A stretch of 64,000 nt of DNA from NCBI RefSeq assembly GCF_003443655.1, contig NZ_CP031941.1:3532501-3596500 (forward strand). Reading direction: 5' to 3'. The position numbers and the translations under genes were made by a program. This DNA comes from Nostoc sphaeroides (GTDB lineage: Bacteria; Cyanobacteriota; Cyanobacteriia; Cyanobacteriales; Nostocaceae). Under the pieces are notes generated by a model. It saw only the letters and a program-made list of their open reading frames with translations. It was not told where the DNA came from and ran no database searches. Below, in pieces: positions 46,808 through 55,553 of this stretch. The number at the start of each line of letters is the position of its first letter. The stretch's first letter is position 1.

Positions 46808-48463
46808 CTATTCTTCAATAATCGGGCTGCGGAGGTCTTCTACCAGCGCTTGAATTTCTGCTGGAGGAGGTGGCGTTAGGCGCGAAACCACTAGGGTAAC
46901 TGCGAAGTTAATTAGCATACCCAAAGTACCAATTCCTTCGGGAGAAACCCCAAAAAACCAGGGTTGCATACCCCCAAACTTGACGCCGATAATGTAGATT
47001 ATCGTAAAAATTAAACCCGTCAACATACCGGCGATCGCACCTTCAGAATTGGTGCGCTTGTCAAAAATCCCCAGGAAAATCACCGGGAAGAAACTAGCAG
47101 CAGCTAAACCAAAGGCAAAAGCCACCACCTGACTAACAAATCCTGGCGGATTCACCCCAAAATATCCAGCGAGGACAAGGGAAAAACCTACCATGATCCG
47201 CCCGACAAACACCCGTTTTTGTTCTGAGGCTGATGAATCTATGATCCGGTAGTAGATATCGTGGGCGATAGAACTGGAAATTACCAGCAATAAACCTGAT
47301 GCTGTAGACAAAGCAGCTGCCAAACCGCCAGCCGCTACTAAGCCAATCACCCACGGAGGCAGATTAGCTACCTCTGGGGTAGAAAGCACAATGATATCTG
47401 GGTCGATCTTTATTTCATTAGTGTCTTTATTTGGAGTTAACTGGAGACGCCCATCCTTATTTATGTCATCAAAAGCCAACAGTTTAGTTTTTTCCCACTT
47501 GGCCGCCCAGTCTAGCTGCTGCACTTCTGCAACTGTATGATTGTGCAGGGAATCGATCAGGTTGTAGCGAGCAAACATCGACAGGGCTGGAGCAGTTGTA
47601 TAAAGAATGGCAATAAATAGTAGTGCCCAACCAGCAGAAAAACGGGCTGCACGTACACTCTTAACTGTGTAAAACCGGACGATGATATGAGGTAAGCCAG
47701 CCGTACCTACCATTAAAGCAATGGTGGTGAACAGCACATCTAGCATCGACTTGTTCACAAATGGCTCAGTATACGGTTTAAACCCGAGGTCAACCTGAAT
47801 TTGATTGAGTTTTTCTCCAATATCACTGAAGGTAAATGCTAGTTGGGGAACAGGATTACCAGTGAGAAACCAGGCGATCGCGATCGCTGGAATCAGGTAA
47901 GCAAAAATCAACACACAGTACTGTGCTACTTGTGTCCAGGTAATGCCTTTCATCCCCCCCAATACAGAGAAAAAGCCGACAATCACCATGCCGATGATTA
48001 CGCCTGTATTGATATCTACTTGTAAGAAGCGGCTAAAAACAATGCCCACGCCCCGCATTTGTCCAGCAACGTAGGTGAGGGAGACGAAAATGGCTGCAAC
48101 TACTGCCACCAGACGAGCGATATTAGAGTAGTAGCGATCGCCTACGAAATCTGGCACTGTATACTTACCGAATTTCCGTAGGTAAGGAGCCAACAATAAT
48201 GCCAGCAGTACATAGCCGCCAGTCCACCCCATTAAATAAATAGAACCGTCGTAGCCCAAAAAAGAAATCAGCCCCGCCATTGAAATAAACGAAGCTGCGG
48301 ACATCCAGTCGGCGGCGGTAGCCGCACCATTAGCAATTGAAGGTATCCCTTGACCTGCTATAAAGAAGTCTTTACTATTTTCAACTCGTGATTGCCAACC
48401 AATATAAATGTAGGCGAGGAAGGAAAGTCCAACTAATACAATAGTCCAAATTTCAACTGACAC
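46808..48463 (-). CDS. Sodium:solute symporter, ActP-like
   Basis: A sodium-coupled uptake protein, probably for acetate or another monocarboxylate. The 551-residue product has about 13 membrane helices. Family features include DFFIAGQGIPSIANGAATAA near residue 32, MSAASFISMAGLISFLGYDG (about 54), GAMLTGLIF-like C-terminal helices and the family's GLPHIIVRFYTVKSVRAAR (about 265). An extra soluble part (about 330-355, NKDGRLQLTPNKDTNEIKID) lies in an external loop. It overlaps a CCCTATT heptamer run at its 3' end. It is downstream of a DUF4212 gene, its usual small partner, by 9 bases. Confidence 0.92.
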   Translation of the reverse strand: MSVEIWTIVLVGLSFLAYIYIGWQSRVENSKDFFIAGQGIPSIANGAATAADWMSAASFISMAGLISFLGYDGSIYLMGWTGGYVLLALLLAPYLRKFGKYTVPDFVGDRYYSNIARLVAVVAAIFVSLTYVAGQMRGVGIVFSRFLQVDINTGVIIGMVIVGFFSVLGGMKGITWTQVAQYCVLIFAYLIPAIAIAWFLTGNPVPQLAFTFSDIGEKLNQIQVDLGFKPYTEPFVNKSMLDVLFTTIALMVGTAGLPHIIVRFYTVKSVRAARFSAGWALLFIAILYTTAPALSMFARYNLIDSLHNHTVAEVQQLDWAAKWEKTKLLAFDDINKDGRLQLTPNKDTNEIKIDPDIIVLSTPEVANLPPWVIGLVAAGGLAAALSTASGLLLVISSSIAHDIYYRIIDSSASEQKRVFVGRIMVGFSLVLAGYFGVNPPGFVSQVVAFAFGLAAASFFPVIFLGIFDKRTNSEGAIAGMLTGLIFTIIYIIGVKFGGMQPWFFGVSPEGIGTLGMLINFAVTLVVSRLTPPPPAEIQALVEDLRSPIIEE

Positions 48464-48472
48464 GGTTTTTCC

Positions 48473-48754
48473 TCACTTTTTGATATTGTATTTGTTGTCT
48501 TGCTTGCTGAGATTGTATTTGCGGTCTAGCTTATCCATTTGGAAGGCATAAATGAAAATCAAGGCCACAAATACCAGGATTGACCCTTGTTGCGCCATCC
48601 AAAAGCCAAAGGGCACGCCAAAAAACCGTATTGCATTCAAAGGTTGAACCAACAAAATACTAAAAACTAGGGAAACCAATGCCCAGACAATTAAAAGATT
48701 ACGAATTAAGGCAGTATTAGCACGCCAATAAGAACGCCGCTGATCTTCATCCAT
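48473..48754 (-). CDS. DUF4212 protein, small partner of the symporter
   Basis: The 93-residue protein has two membrane helices (about residues 17-40 and 52-73), typical of DUF4212, with ALIRNLLIVWALVSLVFSIL, then VPFGFWMAQQGSILVFVALI and IYAFQMDKLDRKYNLSKQDN at the C terminus. It always accompanies ActP-like symporters and is the first gene of this two-gene operon; 9 bases separate the pair. It is thought to assist assembly or gating. Confidence 0.9.
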   Translation of the reverse strand: MDEDQRRSYWRANTALIRNLLIVWALVSLVFSILLVQPLNAIRFFGVPFGFWMAQQGSILVFVALIFIYAFQMDKLDRKYNLSKQDNKYNIKK

Positions 48755-49609
48755 TGTTGTTCATCATCATTGCGTTGGTGTATCAAAATAATACCAATAA
48801 GCCGTTAATATCCTGTCTAATGATTGTATTAATTTTTAAATTATTTAGTAAATAATATTTACTTTTAAAGTATTCAATATAACTAAGCAATAACTAGCAG
48901 AGAATTAACCTATCGTCAGTTATGAACAAATATTGGTTGATGAAGCTGAAACATGTAAGAAATCATTAGCAATACATAACTTTATATACAAAAATTTTAA
49001 GGCAAGTTACGTATTATCTCTTGTAATGTTTACACCCTTAAATGGTACTAATTGAATTTTTAGAGCTATACAAGCAATTGACGCTCCTAAAAGTTAGTAA
49101 AGTTAATTTTAAAAATATACGAACAATCACTATGTGTTTTACGTAGTAGTTTTAGTAACATCTATATAATGAGCTTGTTATTACACGCATGGGGCATTAC
49201 CAAAATCTTGTATTTTGTTATATAAATACTGTCTAAGCTGTTGTGCCTTTAATTTGCACTAATATTTTTTCAAGATGATTGTGGGGTGGGCATCCTGCCC
49301 GCCCTGATAATGCAAGTTGTATACGTAACAGCTTAACTAAGCTTTCCGATACCTTGCAGCCGATATAGATGAGAACTTCTATCATCATGGGGAGAAAAAG
49401 CTGATTTCAAGCAACTGATTCGCTTTATAATTCCAGAATTTGGGACTGGACTTAGTGGCATTGCTCATTTAGTTATTCAGTCAGCGCTTGGAGGAGAATG
49501 ACCAGCTTCTTAAGCAAAAATAGATTATTTATATAGCAATCCTATATGATTTGCAATAATTGAAAGCCACAGATCCCCCACTGTTTTGAACAGTGGGGGA
49601 TCTTGTTGT
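48755..49609. other. 855-base gap: no clear gene; a perfect hairpin at the end
   Basis: Long AT-rich region between the symporter operon and the 463-residue gene. GATCCCCCACTG-tttt gaa-CAGTGGGGGATC at 49572-49602 is a strong stem 8 bases past the stop of that gene, so it is probably its terminator. A degenerate frame at about 49400-49500 might encode IPEFGTGLSGIAHLVIQS but is not supported as a gene. A repeat of GGGGTGGGCATCCTGCCC type is at about 49281. Confidence 0.5.
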
Positions 49610-51001
49610 TCAGGAATGATTTAGGATAGCAACCTTTTTGCTGTAATATTCAGTCTTAGCGTAGATGCTGATAATACTATCACCAACTGCAAAAAAAGTA
49701 CCTTGTTGCTCATCTTTTGATAATTGCAAATTTGGGTATTTAGCAGCAGCTTCTTCGGCAGTCATGGGTTTTGCTTCCATTTCTTCTGGCAATACTCCAG
49801 TACAACCAATGTAAAATACTAAGGGAGAAATCTTGTCTTGGTAAATTTTTTCTGCATATTGTTCTAGCTTGGTATTCGCTGCCGTCAAAGCTGCAACCAT
49901 TTCCTCTTTGATAATCTGCTTACCAGCTTGTTTATCCTGCAATAACTGTACCAAATTATCAGCACCAACTTTGGCCAGAATATTCCCAACTATACCATTT
50001 TGCTCAAGCCCAAGAAAATCATCAAAAATTGGTTTCATCAACTCGTCAACTTTCGTAATTTTGGTGCGTGATGATAGTAGCCTATGCCGAACAGCGAGAT
50101 TTTCATTCAATGCGATCGCAAAACTAGGCTTGATGAAAATTTCTCCAGTAATCTTATCATAAAGACGATACATTCTATTCAGAAATTTGTTAGCCGAATG
50201 AAACTTACTCAGGTTAATAATATCTTGATTACCGATATCAATTTTATAGCTCAATCTTGAGTCAAGAGTACCATTAACTAGAGCTTCATTGATGTCTGTG
50301 TATTCATTCGTTGTAGGAAAGTTGATATAAACATTTTTAGACAGATAGTGCTTTTTAAACTCATCTAACTGTCCTGCTACAAATACATCTGACTCCTTTC
50401 TTAAGTGAGCAGAAATAATACTAGTAAGTACTTTAATTTCTGCGAGTTGATTGAATAGTCCATCAATGTTGCTGTAACGACTATTTGCAGCTACAAGCGG
50501 CAAGTTATCTAACTCAATGGTATGTTCAGCACGGAAGTCAAAATCTTCTGCATCCAACACACCCTTTTCTTTGAGCAAGTCAAAGGCTTTTTTACTGCTG
50601 ATTTTGACTAATAAAGATTTTACGTTGATTTTACCGTCACTGACAATTGTGTAATTATTAAAGCTATTGAGGTCATTTACTAGCAAACCTGCTACCTCAA
50701 TAGTAGGGGTTTGGTCTTCCAATTTGGCAAGTTTGACTTGACGTTTGATAAGCATATTGATAGTAGCAGTATTGCGATTAAAGTGAAACTCGCCCATACC
50801 AACATACTCAGCATTATCTATATTTTCTGTTCTTAACCAAGGCTGAAGCAGTTCCCCATTTTCGTCTCTCACACCTTTAACGCGCTTGATACCTGTTCTT
50901 TGATAATGCTCTTGCAGGTGCTTGATATTGACGATAATATGGTTGCGATATTGTGCAAAAATTTGGATTAGTTCTACCAGAGAAATTTTATTATTCGTCA
51001 T
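49610..51001 (-). CDS. Conserved-looking protein of unknown function, 463 residues
   Basis: Not recognised. The ATG at 51001 starts MTNNKISLVELIQIFAQYRN; an earlier start at 51016 adds MEGSN. It is soluble and mixed helix/strand, with no signal peptide or membrane helix. Notable parts are WLRTENIDNAEYVGMGEFHF (about 57-76), IELDNLPLVAANSRYSNIDG (about 162), FPTTNEYTDINEALVNGTLD (about 228), and EMVAALTAANTKLEQYAEKIYQDKISP (about 367). It ends FFAVGDSIISIYAKTEYYSKK. It is flanked by a strong hairpin on one side and a MITE on the other. It could be an uncharacterised enzyme or a phage-derived protein. Confidence 0.7.
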   Translation of the reverse strand: MTNNKISLVELIQIFAQYRNHIIVNIKHLQEHYQRTGIKRVKGVRDENGELLQPWLRTENIDNAEYVGMGEFHFNRNTATINMLIKRQVKLAKLEDQTPTIEVAGLLVNDLNSFNNYTIVSDGKINVKSLLVKISSKKAFDLLKEKGVLDAEDFDFRAEHTIELDNLPLVAANSRYSNIDGLFNQLAEIKVLTSIISAHLRKESDVFVAGQLDEFKKHYLSKNVYINFPTTNEYTDINEALVNGTLDSRLSYKIDIGNQDIINLSKFHSANKFLNRMYRLYDKITGEIFIKPSFAIALNENLAVRHRLLSSRTKITKVDELMKPIFDDFLGLEQNGIVGNILAKVGADNLVQLLQDKQAGKQIIKEEMVAALTAANTKLEQYAEKIYQDKISPLVFYIGCTGVLPEEMEAKPMTAEEAAAKYPNLQLSKDEQQGTFFAVGDSIISIYAKTEYYSKKVAILNHS

Positions 51002-51123
51002 ATTGCTACCTTCCATATAAAGGTCAAGAATCTTTTAAAGCCTGTTAAACCGTGGAAAATTGAAGGGCAAACACACAATAAATTGACGCCAAAATACTAG
51101 ATTTGGCACATACCACACAACTA

Positions 51124-51259
51124 TCAATACGGTTCGGTTAAGGCAAGAGACGCGATAAATTGCCGTCAAGACAAAGGACTGATTCTTGTAAAGACGGCGA
51201 TTTATCGCGTCTTTGGATCTAGGGGGTGTCATCAAAAAACCTTATCCGAACCGTATTGA
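51124..51259. mobile_element. MITE, family A (copy 2), with 8-bp target duplication
   Basis: Ends TCAATACGGTTCGGTTAAGG and CCTTATCCGAACCGTATTGA are inverted repeats, with a second inner pair around GAGACGCGATAAA / TTTATCGCGTCTT. CACAACTA flanks it directly on both sides (51116-51123 and 51260-51267). It lies just upstream of the 463-residue gene. Confidence 0.9.
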
Positions 51260-51410
51260 CACAACTATTGTCTGTTCATGATTGCATTCACGAACTAACT
51301 AATATCGCGTTTATTTACTACAAACTTTGGGCATCGCCTGGTAAACTTTGCGTTGCATACTCACCGGATATTCTTTATAGTACAATTGTATCACAATAAG
51401 GACAAGTTGT

Positions 51411-51515
51411 GTCTGACTTTTCACGTTATGTGGAAAAGCCAACGATTGACCTAACCCCCTAACCCCCAACTCGTCGTGAGAAGGGGGAAAATTCAAAGTC
51501 TCTCTCCTTTTAGCG
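51411..51515. repeat. Dispersed intergenic repeat (related to 1727-1900)
   Basis: Starts GTCTGACTTTTCACG and holds the CCTAACCCCCTAACCCCC-type core and CAAAGTCTCTCTCC end. It directly abuts the truncated gene at 51515 and may have caused the truncation. Confidence 0.55.
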
Positions 51516-51976
51516 CTGATGTTACCTCTGTGCGTCTCATCGCCGTGATTTTTCTGTTATTAGTTGCTATCTATTTAATAGGAAGTAATTTTATTAAACA
51601 ACCGTTAATAATTCGGAGACAAGAATTTCGATTTCCTTCCTTTAAAATATCCCTAGCTCAAATAGCAATTTCTAGTTTTGACTGGATTTTGGCAGCAGCA
51701 GTTTTTTATGCGGTACTTCCTGCCAATATATCTTTGTCCTATCTAGACTTTTTAGAAATTTACTTATTAGCAATGTTTGCGGGTGTTGTTAGTAATGTTC
51801 CCGGTGGTTTGGGAGTATTTGAAACTATAATTTTGCTGATTTTTTCATCTAAAGTTTCGGCTGCGGCAATTTTGGTATCAATGCTAGCTTATCGCGGAGT
51901 CTACTATTTCTTACCTTTGCTAATAGCAGCAGGTTTAGTAGGAATTTATGAAATTAGATTTAGATCGGGGAATTAA
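51515..51976 (+). pseudogene. C-terminal remnant of a UPF0104 / LPG-synthase-type membrane protein
   Basis: About 153 residues with 4-5 membrane helices: SADVTSVRLIAVIFLLLVAI to FLPLLIAAGLVGIYEIRFRS. The conserved LLAMFAGVVSNVPGGLGVFE (about two-thirds of the way along) is the family's flippase-like signature. Full members have around 300 residues, with the N-terminal half absent here. The boundary coincides with a dispersed repeat, so the gene was probably truncated by that insertion or by a rearrangement. An apparent start at 51476 lies within the repeat. Confidence 0.75.
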
Positions 51977-52249
51977 AAAATAGACCTGCCTTGAAAATAG
52001 GGAGTAGGGAGTAAAGACAAGAAATTTTCATTGCTCCTTGTGAGTGCAACTCATGGAGTCTCTTGCATGAATCAAAAGCCCTCATCTCCCAACCCCTTCT
52101 CCCAATTTTGAGAGAAGGGGAGCAAATTTCAAAGTCCCTCTCCCAAGCTTGGGAGAGGGATTTAGGGTGAGGGGTGTAAATTCTGAATTATAATATTTTC
52201 ATCAATCATAATCAAAATTCGGCTTTACTATTTGAAGAGATAAAAAACG

Positions 52250-52639
52250 ATGAAAAACAAAGTATTATTTAGTGCCATCTTCATGGCAACTTGGGTAGGA
52301 ACATTGATTCCCAGTGCTTTTGCTGCTACACCCTGTTCTGTGGGACAAAAGGCTGAGGTTCTTTGGAAGCAAGCATGGTATCCAGCAACGGTACTTAAGG
52401 TTAATGATGATAAGTGCTATATTACTTATGATGGTTATGATAGTTCCTGGAATGAATGGGTTGGTACTACACGCTTCCGGGTATCATTTCAAGTTGGAGA
52501 TTCAGTGAGAATTTTGTGGAAAGGTAAATGGTATCCAGGGAAAGTTTTACAAGTTTATAATAACCTTTATAAAATTACTTATGATGGCTACGATAGCTCT
52601 TGGGATGAGTGGGTTGAACCTGCAAGGGTAAGCAGATAG
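52250..52639 (+). CDS. Secreted protein with two Tudor/MBT-like repeats
   Basis: The 129-residue protein begins with a signal peptide, MKNKVLFSAIFMATWVGTLI, ending SAFA, so it should be periplasmic or exported. Two repeats follow, VGQKAEVLWKQAWYPATVLK with YITYDGYDSSWNEWV and VGDSVRILWKGKWYPGKVLQ with KITYDGYDSSWDEWV. The pattern resembles Agenet/Tudor-knot folds (WYPATV, WDEWV), which normally bind methylated or nucleic-acid ligands inside cells. Why it is exported is unclear. A hairpin follows the stop. Ligand unknown. Confidence 0.8.
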   Translation: MKNKVLFSAIFMATWVGTLIPSAFAATPCSVGQKAEVLWKQAWYPATVLKVNDDKCYITYDGYDSSWNEWVGTTRFRVSFQVGDSVRILWKGKWYPGKVLQVYNNLYKITYDGYDSSWDEWVEPARVSR

Positions 52640-52663
52640 AGAATATTTCACTTTTATAAGTTT

Positions 52664-52698
52664 AAAGGGACGATTTCACTTGTTGGAGTCGTCCCTTT
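52664..52698 (+). terminator. Hairpin after the Tudor-like gene
   Basis: AAAGGGACGA...TCGTCCCTTT forms a 10-base stem about 25 bases after the stop codon, though no T run follows. Confidence 0.5.
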
Positions 52699-52760
52699 AA
52701 GCGTAGCGTTCCGTAGGAAAGGTATCGCCTAGACTAAAATTCATATTGAACTAAGTAAAA

Positions 52761-53042
52761 ATGCCATTCGACTTACTCAAAAGCAGCTTTTACTTACTCA
52801 AAAGCAGCTTTTACTTACTCAAAAGCAGCTTTTACTTACTCATTTTAGTGTTTTCCGCAAGCAAAATAAGCTTTGACTTACTCAAAAGCAGCTTTTACTT
52901 ACTCATTTTAGTGTTTTCCGCAAGCAAAATAAGCTTTGACTTACTCAAAAGCAGCTTTTGCTTTCTCATTTTGGTGTTTTCCGCAAGCAAAATAAGCTTT
53001 GACTTTCTGATTTTATACTTAGCGATCGCAACAAGGCACTAG
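52761..53042 (+). repeat. Nested 21-base / 63-base tandem repeats
   Basis: A 21-base unit (ACTTACTCAAAAGCAGCTTTT) is repeated at 52771, 52792 and 52813, then within a 63-base unit that recurs at 52841, 52904 and 52967. All periods divide by three, so one forward frame is open for 93 codons (FDLLKSS and FYLLILVFSASKIS repeated), while the reverse strand is closed in all frames. No ribosome site precedes the ATG at 52761. It could be a repeat protein of heptads or non-coding satellite DNA. I lean to the latter. Confidence 0.7.
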
Positions 53043-53376
53043 CAAAGCCGATCACCTGTTATAACGAATAATTTTAAAACACGGCTGGTATCTTTTTTTG
53101 CTGTCTCTCCGTATGGGGTATTCTGAATCTGTCTTCTGACTCCTTCTCATTAATCTTGGGTAAGAGTCTTATGCTCAACATAGTTTTTATCAATATCAAA
53201 AGCTATAGCATTAAACAGCAAGTAGTAGTATAGTTAAATGCTAGTTGATAGCAATAATATTTCATCAAGCCAAAATTGACGCTTATAGACAGAAGGAAAA
53301 GTTAAAGGTTTATTCCTTTATCTTTTCGGTATACCTTGCCAAACTAACTTGGTTAACTATTAGGTATGGAGGAATA

Positions 53377-53553
53377 ATGTTTAAACGTCGCACGATATTA
53401 TCCGGTCTACTTGCACTTGGCTTAACGTTAGCGTTTAGCACACAAGTCTATGGACAATCCACTGCTGGGCCAGAAGCTTGGCAGACAGTCTACAATGAGG
53501 CGGTTGCTTCGGCAACAACGACAGTTACAGCTTCGACTTTTATAGCCCACTAA
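53377..53553 (+). CDS. Short secreted peptide or truncated paralogue of the next gene
   Basis: Strong GGAGGAATA precedes the ATG at 53377. The 58-residue product starts MFKRRTILSGLLALGLTLAF, a signal peptide ending VYGQ, with a short mature part STAGPEAWQTVYNEAVASAT then TTVTASTFIAH. The leader resembles that of the gene at 53873 (MFKPRAIFSALAAIILALVI). It may be a complete small secreted peptide, or a paralogue cut short. It is separated from the next gene by about 320 bases with a GAATTGC heptamer run. Confidence 0.65.
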   Translation: MFKRRTILSGLLALGLTLAFSTQVYGQSTAGPEAWQTVYNEAVASATTTVTASTFIAH

Positions 53554-53785
53554 AATTTTTCAACTTGGCGGATTTTTGGAATGCTTAGACCTTTGGCTAA
53601 AAAAAGTTCTGAGTAGACTTATCTTGAGAATCAAGAGTAAGGAATTGTGATTTTTTGGTAATTCCTGCGCTGCTCCCCACCTGACTATATCTCTAACTCG
53701 TTAACAAACTTTGGGGGGTTTAAGTCCCCTGTCTCTACAGACAGCGCGTTTTATGTAGAGGTCTAAATCCCCGTCACAAAACGTA

Positions 53786-53818
53786 ATTGCGAATTGCGAA
53801 TTGCGAATTGCGAATTGG
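53786..53818. repeat. STRR: GAATTGC heptamers
   Basis: Four copies of GAATTGC between the two secreted-protein genes. Confidence 0.85.
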
Positions 53819-53872
53819 TTTAGCTCCGATTCTGCCATAGCCAAATATTTCAAACACCGTGAGGAGTTTTTT

Positions 53873-55153
53873 ATGTTCAAACCTCGCGCAATTTTTAGCG
53901 CCTTAGCTGCAATTATCCTAGCACTTGTCATAGGTACACAGGTGCATAAGCAACCCGCAGTTGCTTCTTTTGGAGGGTGTAATCCAACTTTACATAACCT
54001 ACCTGTATGCCCAAGCACAGCACCGTCAGAGTCAGCTAGTTTTCTTGATCCAACTGCGAGAATCATCAATCCAAGAAATATTCGCTTCGGTGAAAAAGTC
54101 TACGTAGCGCCATTTGCCCAGTTAAACGCTACTATTGCCCCCATTAGGATCGCGGAAGATTCTAACGTCCAAGACCAAGTGAGAATTATAGCTTCGGGAA
54201 CGGGAGTGGATATTGGGCCGCGAGTAATTATGGCACACATGGCCACTATCAAAGGTGCAGCCAAAATCGGGACTCAAGGCTCAACCGGGCCTTTTAGCGA
54301 CCCGATTACCCATACTCAGTTCAACAATGATATTCCAGAGACATTTCTCAGCTTCAACTGTGAAATAGATGGTGCAACTATAGAAAGAAACACGGTAGTC
54401 AACTTTCTCTCGCGGGTTGGCCCTGGTGTTACCTTACCTGCTGGTAAAGTTGTCCTGCCAGGTAAAAACGTCACAACGAACCTAGAAGCTACTAGCGGTA
54501 GTTTAGGGAAAGTGGCAAACCTGACAGAAGCCGACGTTGCATTGCTCGAAGGCATCATTGAAGTCAATGATGCATTGGCCAAAGGTTACACAGAATTGGC
54601 CAGAGCAGACTTGTCAAATGTACAAGGCATAAATTACGCTCCAGTCACATCTTTTAACCCCGGAGGTCTGCCGCAGATAGGTGGGGTTGTAACTCGCAAT
54701 CCGAGCTTCCGTAACCGCATCATTGGCAATGTGGTTCTAGAAGATTCTTTAGCAACCCTCTCTAACAAAATAGGTAATAGAATTTCCCTGCGTGCTGATG
54801 AGGGTCAACCTTTTAATGTTGGGGAAATTGCTGGTATGGCAAACGATGTTGTCTTTCACGCTTTAACAACAACTAGCCTGACTCTTGGTGATAATATTGG
54901 CTATGGGCGTCGTGTTCTAGTTCATGGCGGTAGACAGGTTGTCAATGGTGTTGCTAATGGCCCTGAAACCAGGATAGATGATTCCGTAGGGCTAGCACCG
55001 AACTCTGTTGTATTCCGCTCAATCATTGGCAGGAGATCAGCACTTGGGCAAAAAAGCGCAGTCTTTAATTCTACAGTAGCTCCGAGAACGGCTATCGGTT
55101 CTCGAACAATCTATGCTGACAACGGCAAAACGATTTCATCTGTGGAGTGGTAA
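53873..55153 (+). CDS. Secreted left-handed beta-helix (hexapeptide-repeat) protein, gamma-carbonic-anhydrase-like
   Basis: The ATG at 53873 has GAGGAG upstream and gives MFKPRAIFSALAAIILALVI, a signal peptide. Mature sequence has hexapeptide repeat stretches (AEDSNVQDQVRIIASGTGVD, VIMAHMATIKGAAKIG, RIIGNVVLEDSLATLSNKIG, LTLGDNIGYGRRVLVHGGRQ), the fold shared with gamma-class carbonic anhydrases and sugar acyltransferases. Some histidines suited to a metal site are visible (AHM, VHGG), but the catalytic set is not complete by eye. Length 426. Its stop codon TAA at 55151 lies within the end of a MITE. Confidence 0.8.
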   Translation: MFKPRAIFSALAAIILALVIGTQVHKQPAVASFGGCNPTLHNLPVCPSTAPSESASFLDPTARIINPRNIRFGEKVYVAPFAQLNATIAPIRIAEDSNVQDQVRIIASGTGVDIGPRVIMAHMATIKGAAKIGTQGSTGPFSDPITHTQFNNDIPETFLSFNCEIDGATIERNTVVNFLSRVGPGVTLPAGKVVLPGKNVTTNLEATSGSLGKVANLTEADVALLEGIIEVNDALAKGYTELARADLSNVQGINYAPVTSFNPGGLPQIGGVVTRNPSFRNRIIGNVVLEDSLATLSNKIGNRISLRADEGQPFNVGEIAGMANDVVFHALTTTSLTLGDNIGYGRRVLVHGGRQVVNGVANGPETRIDDSVGLAPNSVVFRSIIGRRSALGQKSAVFNSTVAPRTAIGSRTIYADNGKTISSVEW

Positions 55154-55292
55154 GTAGAGCGGCGTGAATAATTCAAGGTTAGTAGTGAGGACTTTAGTCC
55201 TATTATGAGGACTAAAGTCCTCACTACTAACTAGTTTCAAGATTTTTTACATTACTTAATCTAGTTTGATTTATTCTCACCGACTTACTTAA
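55151..55292. mobile_element. MITE-like element, family C (copy 2)
   Basis: Ends TAAGTAGAGCGGCGTGAATAA and the complement of TTATTCTCACCGACTTACTTAA are inverted repeats. The core palindrome AGGACTTTAGTCCT / AGGACTAAAGTCCT matches copy 1 (12541-12688). The first three bases form the stop codon of the preceding gene. Its right end is about 28 bases from the IscB scaffold. Confidence 0.8.
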
Positions 55293-55304
55293 GCAATAAC
55301 TTTT

Positions 55305-55553
55305 GCATAATTGTAAACTACCCACCACCAATTGCTAAGAGCAATATGGTGGGGGCTTTAAAGCAAGCGAGTTTACCCGACTAAGTACCTTGAGTACTAC
55401 GATTTTTAGGTCATCTCACCTACGAATACGCAGCCAGTTTGTAGCTCTGAGGTTAGCAGTTAAACAGAATCATTGGGTTTGAATCAGTGCTGTTAGCGTA
55501 AAAAGCCTTTAAATCATTGTCCAGGCTAACTTTACCCGAAAGGAGGGGCAGAA
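55305..55553 (+). ncRNA. Probable omega RNA (HEARO-type) of the IscB element
   Basis: IscB proteins use a structured RNA transcribed from just upstream of their gene. Here 55321-55553 is noncoding and starts with a hairpin, CCCACCA / TGGTGGG, around an AATTGCT-aag-AGCAATA stem, and ends in CGAAAGGAGG next to the IscB start, as in known omega RNAs of about 200 bases. The guide would be the 16 or so bases before the first hairpin, about 55305-55320 (GCATAATTGTAAACTA). Boundaries are inferred from the general layout and not from covariation. Confidence 0.7.

Noticed and set aside
52761..53042. Classical CRISPR array
   Set aside because: The repeats are directly adjacent without unique spacers, so it is a tandem repeat. 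No CRISPR array or cas gene was seen anywhere in the window.
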